DNA of 64,000 bases, taken from positions 387,948,558-388,012,557 of the forward strand of contig NC_089490.1 in the NCBI RefSeq assembly GCF_036850765.1, read 5' to 3'. The notes beneath the pieces are model-generated. The model was not told the origin of the DNA. It was given only the letters and a program-made list of their open reading frames with translations, and did not search any database. The stretch is from Saccopteryx bilineata. Its lineage: Eukaryota; Chordata; Mammalia; Chiroptera; Emballonuridae. Of the stretch, positions 57,561 through 64,000 are shown piece by piece; position 1 is the first letter of the stretch; the number at the start of each line of letters is the position of its first letter. The translations under genes were made by a program, and so were the position numbers.

Positions 57561-59739
57561 TATTTCTTTTTATCTCTGGATAATCCTATTAGGCCAGATG
57601 AGAATATTGGTCCTGTTTTACCTTAGTAAGGTTCAGAGAGGTTTAAATGACTTATTCAAGCACACACAGCGTGGCTTTCTCAGCCCCTGAAGTCCCTTCC
57701 AGCTGCTCCATTCTCCAGCACCATGGAACACCCGTGTGGTCCCAAGTGGAGAGAGAGCAGCTCTGGGCTTGTCCCGGGGTGGGCTGTCCTTCTCTGGGGT
57801 CTCTCCTTCTCTGGGTCCCTCTCCTCTCTAAAGACCTGAGGGAGGGGAGCTTCCTCTCTGAGGGATGGGGAGGAGTCTGGGCTTTTCCTCAAAGTCCACA
57901 CAAAGGGAAGCAGATAGCCAAGGAGACAAGAGACATCTATTTAAAGTCCCATCAACAAGAGTCCGCCTTGCCAGTGCCCTCTGAGATGCCAGGCGCCCCT
58001 GGTGAGTGCAGTACAGCTTCTGGGGGAGAAAACTGAGTGGAAATGAGGGAGTTGGGGAGGGATCAGGCTCAGGGATGACAGAGCAGCTCTGGGGGGCCAG
58101 GCAGCCCTCCCCGGACCCCCCATGGGCCGGGCGCCTGGGACAGTGAGCTCTGGAGAAGGGGAGACCTTCCTCAGGAACCACAGAAGGGAGCCACCAAACA
58201 AAACGAGAAAAGGTGGTTCTAAAGAAATCAGTGTAAAAAAACCTCATCAAAGTGCTATTGTCGTCCTGGGATTTCCTCACAGTTACCTTAGAGTTTAGTG
58301 TTGTTTTTGTTTAGGATTGCACTGGGGAGAGTTGGAGACACCATTTTCTTTTCGGGACTTGGGGCCTTTGGGTGTTCTCATACCTGAGAGGGGGGAGGAG
58401 TGGTGGGAGTGTCTATGAGCCACCCCTACTCTCCCCTGGGGACTTGGCAGGAGACTGTGGCCCAGAAACCACGAACTAGGAAGCCAGAGGTATAAAGTAC
58501 CAGGCCTGGCTTTGGCAAGACCTGACTGTGTGAAATTTACTTTGTGACACTGTGTGCCTTTGGGGGCTTCAGTATCTCCACACTTGACGTGGAGCTAATG
58601 ACTCTTGTTCTGCCTGTGTCACAGATGTCTAACTGCCGTTTGGGCTAGGAATAAACAGAGACTACAAGCAGGATGACAATGCCCCTGAGACCTTTTGGCA
58701 ATCACCTGCAAAGTTTATCAAGAATGCAGATTCACAGGACCCTTCCCAGACCTCCTGAGTCAGCATCTGTGAGGGTAGGGCCCGAGGGCCTGCGTTCCTA
58801 ACCCCCCTCCCGCCCCCGAGGGACCTTGATGTTCACACAGTCTGAGGACCACAGCTGCGAGGTGGTGCACTTCCCTCAGAAGCCAGAGACTCGGTTCCAG
58901 TGTGGCTTATCCTCTGAGGGCTGTGTGGCCTCGGGCAGGCAGGCGGCTGGCGCCTCCTATGGGGACCCAGGGGTCTAGCCTGGTCGCCTCTGAGGCTGCG
59001 GCCCTCCAGGCGCTTCTCTGAATGGTCGGGGCGGGGCTGGCAGGGCAGTGCGCAGTAGGGAGGGACCCGTGCCTGGCAACAGAAGCCCAGTGAGGTGGGA
59101 GCCCAGGGCCCAGAATCCAGTGCTGACCACTTCTGTAAGAGAAGGGCGGACCCCACCCCTCACCCCCAATTCCAGCGGGGTCTCGAGGGCCCTGAGCTCT
59201 GTGGAGGGGTGGCAGGTGGGCCATCTGCTCAGGCCTGGGCCTGGGAAGGGGGTGGACACAGGCGCTGCGCTGCAGGCCTGTCTGCTGGGACCAGGCCTGG
59301 AGCACAGATGGCCTGGGGGCCGTGGCGGGGGCGGGGCAGCCAGAGGCCAGGCCTGCCTCATTCCCCTGCCAAGTCACCAAGTCCTCTCTGCCTGGGAGAG
59401 CAGGCCCCCCGGGCCACTCAGGGCAACAGCAGTCAGGGGTGAGGGCCTCGGGGAGACCAGCAGGCCCAGGGGAAAGCCGCTGGGGCTGGGAAGCCGAGGG
59501 ACACCTGCAGCCTCAGCTGGAGCAGAAGGAGGTGGCTCAGGTCCAGCCCAGGGGGACTCAGAGTTCTCCTGGTCTCAACCTGCCCCTCCAGTGTCACTGA
59601 TGGGGGAGCTGTGGCCGGGGAAGGGGCTGATGCCTCACTGTTCACCACCCAGCATGCCAGCTGCAGAGCTGGGGCTGGGACCCAATGTCCTGATTTGTAG
59701 TTCGAGGCTCTTTCTGTCACACCTGCTTCCCTCTAATAG

Positions 59740-59830
59740 CTTCCTCCCTCCTCCCTCCCCCCTCTCCCCTCCTGCCTCCTGCCTCCTCCCTCCTCCCTCC
59801 TCCCCCCCTTTCCCTCCCTTCCCTGCAATC
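59740..59830. repeat. Polypyrimidine tract
   Basis: About 90 bp of CCTCC/CTCCC repeats on the plus strand with almost no purines; triplex-forming potential. Confidence 0.9.
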
Positions 59831-60428
59831 AGGCCCCAGGCTGCCTGGGACATGGCCCTGCCTACCCACCTGTGACTTGGTTCCTGCCCTACCCTCCTCC
59901 TGTAGATCCTTCAAGGCCCCAGCCAAGTCCCTACCCTTTGAGGACCTTCCAGCCCGTCCCCAGAGCCTACCACCTGGAATGGGAGGTCCGCACGCTGCTG
60001 GCTCTGGGGTCTAGGCCAACCCTGCCATCAGAACCCAGACCCAAAGAGGGAAAGACGTTTAGAAACGGTCCCCAGCATCTCTTATCCCAGCCGTTCTCTG
60101 TGCTCTGGTTTCCTTTAAAAGATATTAAAAAGAGCTTTATTTCACAGAAGCTGTCAAGGAAGCTGGTAGAACAAGGGCCCCTTTGGGTCCTTTTCTTGAA
60201 AAGAGAGATTTGCTCCTGCTTCCCTCCCAGGTTTCCCAGAGTCAGATTTCATTTCTGTGCAGAAGCAGGCTTGAGCAGGAGCTGGGGCCGGTGCCAGGGG
60301 CAGCCGCATCTGTTGACACCGGTATGAGGCTGGTGATTGTCCCTCCCCTGTGTGCCAGCTTATCACGAACTGAGCAAGGTCTGCAAATTGCCTCACATCT
60401 GCTGTCGGCCTGGCGGGAAGGGACCTGA

Positions 60429-60860
60429 GGGGACAGGTGAGGGAGTGAGGGGAGGAGGGGAGGCAGCCCCCTGGGCAGGAGAGACAGGTGTGGATGCAGA
60501 GGGGACAGGTGAGGGGAGGGAGGGGAGGAGGGGAGGCAGCCCCCTGGGCAGGAGAGACAGGTGTGGATGCAGAGGGGACAGGTGAGGGAGTGAGGGGAGG
60601 AGGAGAGGCGGCCCCCTGGGCAGGAGAGACAGGTGTGGATGCAGAGGGGACAGGTGAGGGAGTGAGGGGAGGAGGAGAGGCGGCCCCCTGGGCAGGAGAG
60701 ACAGGTGTGGATGCAGAGGGGACAGGTGAGGGAGTGAGGGGAGGAGGAGAGGCGGACCCCCTGGGCAGGAGAGACAGGTGTGGATGCAGAGGGGACAGGT
60801 GAGGGAGTGAGGGGAGGAGGAGAGGCGGCCCCCTGGGCAGGAGAGACAGGTGTGGGTCCA
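60429..60860. repeat. 72-bp minisatellite, 6 copies
   Basis: Copies begin at 60429, 60501, 60574, 60646, 60718 and 60791 (72 or 73 bp each). Each starts GGGGACAGGTGAGG and contains CCCCTGGGCAGGAGAGACAG. The long ORFs on both strands here come from the near-multiple-of-three period. Confidence 0.96.
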
Positions 60861-61429
60861 GGCTTCACTGTTTGCTACCTGCGTGTGCTTCCATCAGTCT
60901 CTGAGCCTCGTCTGGGCCTCCTTGGCCAGCCCGTGGGGACATCTCAGGAGGGTCCCATGATGGTAGGATGAGCACCCGTACCCAGAGAGAGTGAAGTCAG
61001 GCCTCAGCCCTTGCCCCTCACACAGGCCCAGGAGACAACACCGCTTCCCCCAACAACCACATACTGCCCAGGGTACCCCAGTTCACCTAGCCATTCCCCT
61101 CTTCACCTGTGCTCCGGCAGTTCTCTCCATCCTAACCTTGCTGTGTGTCTTTAGGTACAGCCCTATCCATCTCTGACACTCAAGGTTCTCAGCCCTCAGA
61201 GGAGTGCAGTTGGATACTTCACTCTTCATAGTCCCTTCTGCCTCTGGGAAACCACTCTAGGCTTCCTCTGAGCACCTGGGACAGGGTCCCCTAGTGTAGG
61301 GAAGGCTGGAGAGGTCCGAGGCCAGGGACAGGGGGGAGGCCAGCTCCCCATGTCCAGTAACTTCTAGCTGGGACCGAGAGACAAGCCCAGTCCAGGAATA
61401 CATCTGTAGATGCTCTAAGACCCGAATCA

Positions 61430-61640
61430 TTCATTCCATTATTCATTTATTCACTGAGCATCTACAACACACCAAGAACATCCTGGGCTCTGGGCATGCG
61501 GCCGGCAGAGAAGCAGACGCACATGCTCCCTGGTGGTCCCTGAGCTTCTCATCCAGTGGAGGAGACAGCAGAGTCCACAAACAGCTTTATATACTGACCA
61601 GATGTGACTGATTCCTACTGGCTGTAAAGGAGCCCTGAGA
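61430..61640 (+). repeat. L2 LINE fragment
   Basis: CATTCATTCCATTATTCATT, then TATTCACTGAGCATCTACAA and TCCTGGGCTCTGGGC, resembles the L2 3' end, followed by a TGAGCTTCTCATCCAGTGG segment. Confidence 0.65.
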
Positions 61641-64000
61641 GAGAGAATCATGGGGGTGGGGGGAGAGACTAACAATACTCTTTAGATGAGAGGCTGACCC
61701 TGGCCTCTGCGAGACGTGACATTAAAACTGGGACCTGAAGGATGCGGGGTAGCTGGCCACGTGTCGTATTGGTTGGAGGTAGGAGACTGGGCCAAGGAGC
61801 CCCCCGAGACCTTCATGGCTGATGCGGTGTGGGGCAGGAGTAGGGGTTGGTGCAGGTGCAGAGGAGGTTAGAGAAGCAGCCTGATCTGGGAAGACATTTT
61901 ATTTTTTCCCAAGACCCATGGAACTCAAGAGAGGGGCAGTGACTTGATCAAGTCCCCAATTCCCCGTTTCCCCAAGCTCCTGCTGGCTACTGTGTGCAAC
62001 AGAGGTTGGTTAGGGAGTGAGGGGGCAGTGCGCAGTCTGACACGGGGGCTCCTAAATCAGGTTACTTCTATGGCTACTCTGTCCCCCTCAATAGAGAAAA
62101 GGAGTCAGGTGTCACTAGTACTTATGGATTGATACTGATGCCCCCAGTTGGGCTGTGTGTCAGTTGCTGCTCAGGGCAGAGTGGGGCTCGGACCACACAG
62201 GGAAGCTGGCAGGAGGGCCCTTTCCCTTGCTTTTTGCATTTTGAAGAACTTTCCATGTGAGATTACTTCAGCAGATACATAGATAATCCCTCCAACTGAT
62301 TTTTTTCACCAGCTGGACAAAGGACTTAAAAAGAAAGAAAAAGAAGTAGAAAACACCACATAACACAAGCCCTCGAATCCAGAGCTGGGAGCCATTGCGA
62401 CAGCCACGGGCCAGGAAAAGACAGTAATCACGTGACGGGGCTTCACAGGAAAGTGGTCCCCGAAGTTTAAACATAAGGGAGAAGACAGTTTTCAATAAGA
62501 GTTTATATCTTCCATTTATACTCCTGAGCCTAACCGCAAGTATAGATTTTTGCTTTGAGAATCTTAGCTAATGATAGCATAAAACCATGCACGATTATGA
62601 AACCATTTTAAAAGACAGTTTTAATCTAATTCAGTTTTTTCATTTATATATTTCCATGCATGTTCAATAACATTCGCAATATATCAGCACAGCAGCGCAT
62701 GAGCATTGTTTATAAATGAGTAAGTGTATTGAGTATGTGCGACCAAGCTTCTTGCTGTGTCAAGGGCCCGAGCCAACCTGTTGGAGCTCCCTGGGCTGCA
62801 CCGTGAGGAGCCCAGGATCGGCAGGCATGGGCTGTGCTGCAGGAGGTGACCATCCAGGTGCTGCCAAGGCCCCCGCGCCCAGCCTGCTGGGGGTGAGGGG
62901 ACCCTCTTCTGGGAACCCTCAGATTCCTATCTGTACCACACCATTTGTCTAACTCTTTCCATCACAACACTTACGAGAAACACTTCCTCCAGCCCAGGCT
63001 CTTGTCTCTGAGGCTTTTTTTTTTTTTTTTAACTCCCCAAGTGAACCAGAAGTTCATTCCCTTAAAGGGTAAACGGCAGATCCTGGCAAGGCTTCCCGAT
63101 TATTTATTCACTGGCCAGTAATAGAAGAGAGCACACATGCTGGCTGGAGGGGGGCATTTCTGCGCCTGCACCCGAAGCCCCGGCGGTCTGGAGCCTGCCC
63201 CCCGCGAGGCTTCCTGCCAGCTACCCCTGCACGGAGGTCCACTTCTCTGGCCCTTATTGGGCCCACTGTTTCTAGGTATTTCGCTTCACAGATCCTGGGA
63301 AGGAGCAGCAATGCTAGCTGTGCACACCGAGGGGCTGCTGGGTGCCAGGCTCGGGCCCTGGACTTCACACGTGATGGAGGCTCCCTCCCATGGGGCCCAG
63401 CATCAGCCTTTCTCATGGCAGGTGCTGTACTGCTGCCCTCCACAAACCCACCCCACCCCACCCCACGCCATCCACCTGGCCCCAGCCGCCCCTGGGAAGG
63501 AAGAAGTGTCTGGCTGCCTGCAGCCGGACCGAGCCAGGCTCTAGCGCCACACAGCTCAGAGTCCTGGGCCGGAAGGAGAAAGCTCCACACCAGGCTTTTT
63601 CCCATCCGGGTCCTCCCAATTCCCCTTTACCCAAAAAAGTCTGTGCAAACCCAGAGGTCCTTGGATGCCCCCAGACCCCCTAATTTGGGCCATCCGGCTG
63701 CCCGCCTGCCTTCCCCCTATAGAGCCTTCTTGCCACCAGCAGCCAGGAAACTCCCCAGAGTCCATTCCCACTCCTGTTCCCAGGCAGCAGTTCCCAGGGG
63801 TTGGCACCACTGCACATTTATTAATAAAATGAGCAAAGTAACCAAATGCTTTGGCAGCTCCTGACATTTGCCAGAGGCTCTCTGTATGCCCAGTGGCACC
63901 AGAGGGGCCTGGAGAGGAAGTCTGCAGGGAGCCAATGGGGACCGTGTCCCCAACCATTGGTGAGGTCATCCAGAATCCACAGGGGCTGACGGGCCCCCTC

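Larger units (their letters stand above)
48900..64000. other. Region upstream of TP53I11 with no recognised gene
   Basis: No exon of a known protein was found; PRDM11, the next gene in human, is not reached. Contents: MIR fragments (50260-50470, 50925-51140, 51880-52070, 54165-54480, 57290-57450, 58490-58650), hAT elements (51329-51519, 52394-52564), simple repeats (53861-53897, 55806-55838, 57522-57560, 59740-59830), a minisatellite (60429-60860), an L2 piece (61430-61640), and three candidate regulatory stretches (52.85-53.23, 56.85-56.97 and 62.24-62.75 kb). Confidence 0.65.

Noticed and set aside
60242..60868. 208-residue minus-strand repeat protein
   Set aside because: It is the 72-bp minisatellite in frame, with no promoter, splice or homology support.
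48900..64000. PRDM11 exons
   Set aside because: I looked for PR-domain or zinc-finger coding sequence in the expected direction and found none; the gene probably lies beyond the window.

Overview
This window is mammalian nuclear DNA. Two multi-exon genes with GT-AG introns are separated by introns full of interspersed repeats, with ancient MIR and L2 fragments throughout. Young tRNA-derived SINEs, several with target-site duplications (TSDs) that are perfect or nearly so, point to a bat. The SINE heads (GGCCCTGGCCGGTTGGCTCA..., GCCTGACCTGTGGTGGCGCA...) are the types I associate with rhinolophoid bats (horseshoe or leaf-nosed) rather than vesper bats. The species call is inference.

Layout. 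(1) 1-26137, + strand: the 3' half of TSPAN18. All seven coding exons are present and join in phase to a 248-residue tetraspanin. The far-upstream 5' UTR exons are not in the window or could not be recognised. (2) 26138 to about 29235: TSPAN18 3' UTR with a canonical AATAAA at 29212. (3) About 29.1-31.4 kb: the presumed TP53I11 3' UTR on the - strand, converging on TSPAN18. (4) 31402-35658, - strand: six coding exons of TP53I11 (PIG11) that join to 189 residues. (5) 35.7-48.5 kb: 5' UTR intron(s) of TP53I11, containing nested DNA transposons and SINEs. (6) 47.2-48.9 kb: a CpG island with a probable non-coding first exon of TP53I11, donor at 48527/48526. (7) 48.9-64 kb: no protein-coding gene recognised. 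This part holds old repeats, two younger or older hAT elements, minisatellites, and a CpG-rich, homeodomain-site-rich stretch at about 52.85-53.23 kb that looks like a conserved regulatory element. The order TSPAN18 > < TP53I11 matches the human 11p11.2 arrangement as I recall it.

The two genes are not known to share a pathway. TSPAN18 is a plasma-membrane tetraspanin linked to endothelial calcium signalling; TP53I11 is a p53-inducible multi-pass membrane protein. The convergent arrangement, the possible overlap of their 3' ends, and an exact p53-type response element in a TSPAN18 intron are the most interesting links between them. No wholly new biological system is evident. The best leads are that p53 element, a SINE family carrying CTCF-like cores, a three-level nested transposon, and a minisatellite that repeats a CCAAT plus GC-box module.
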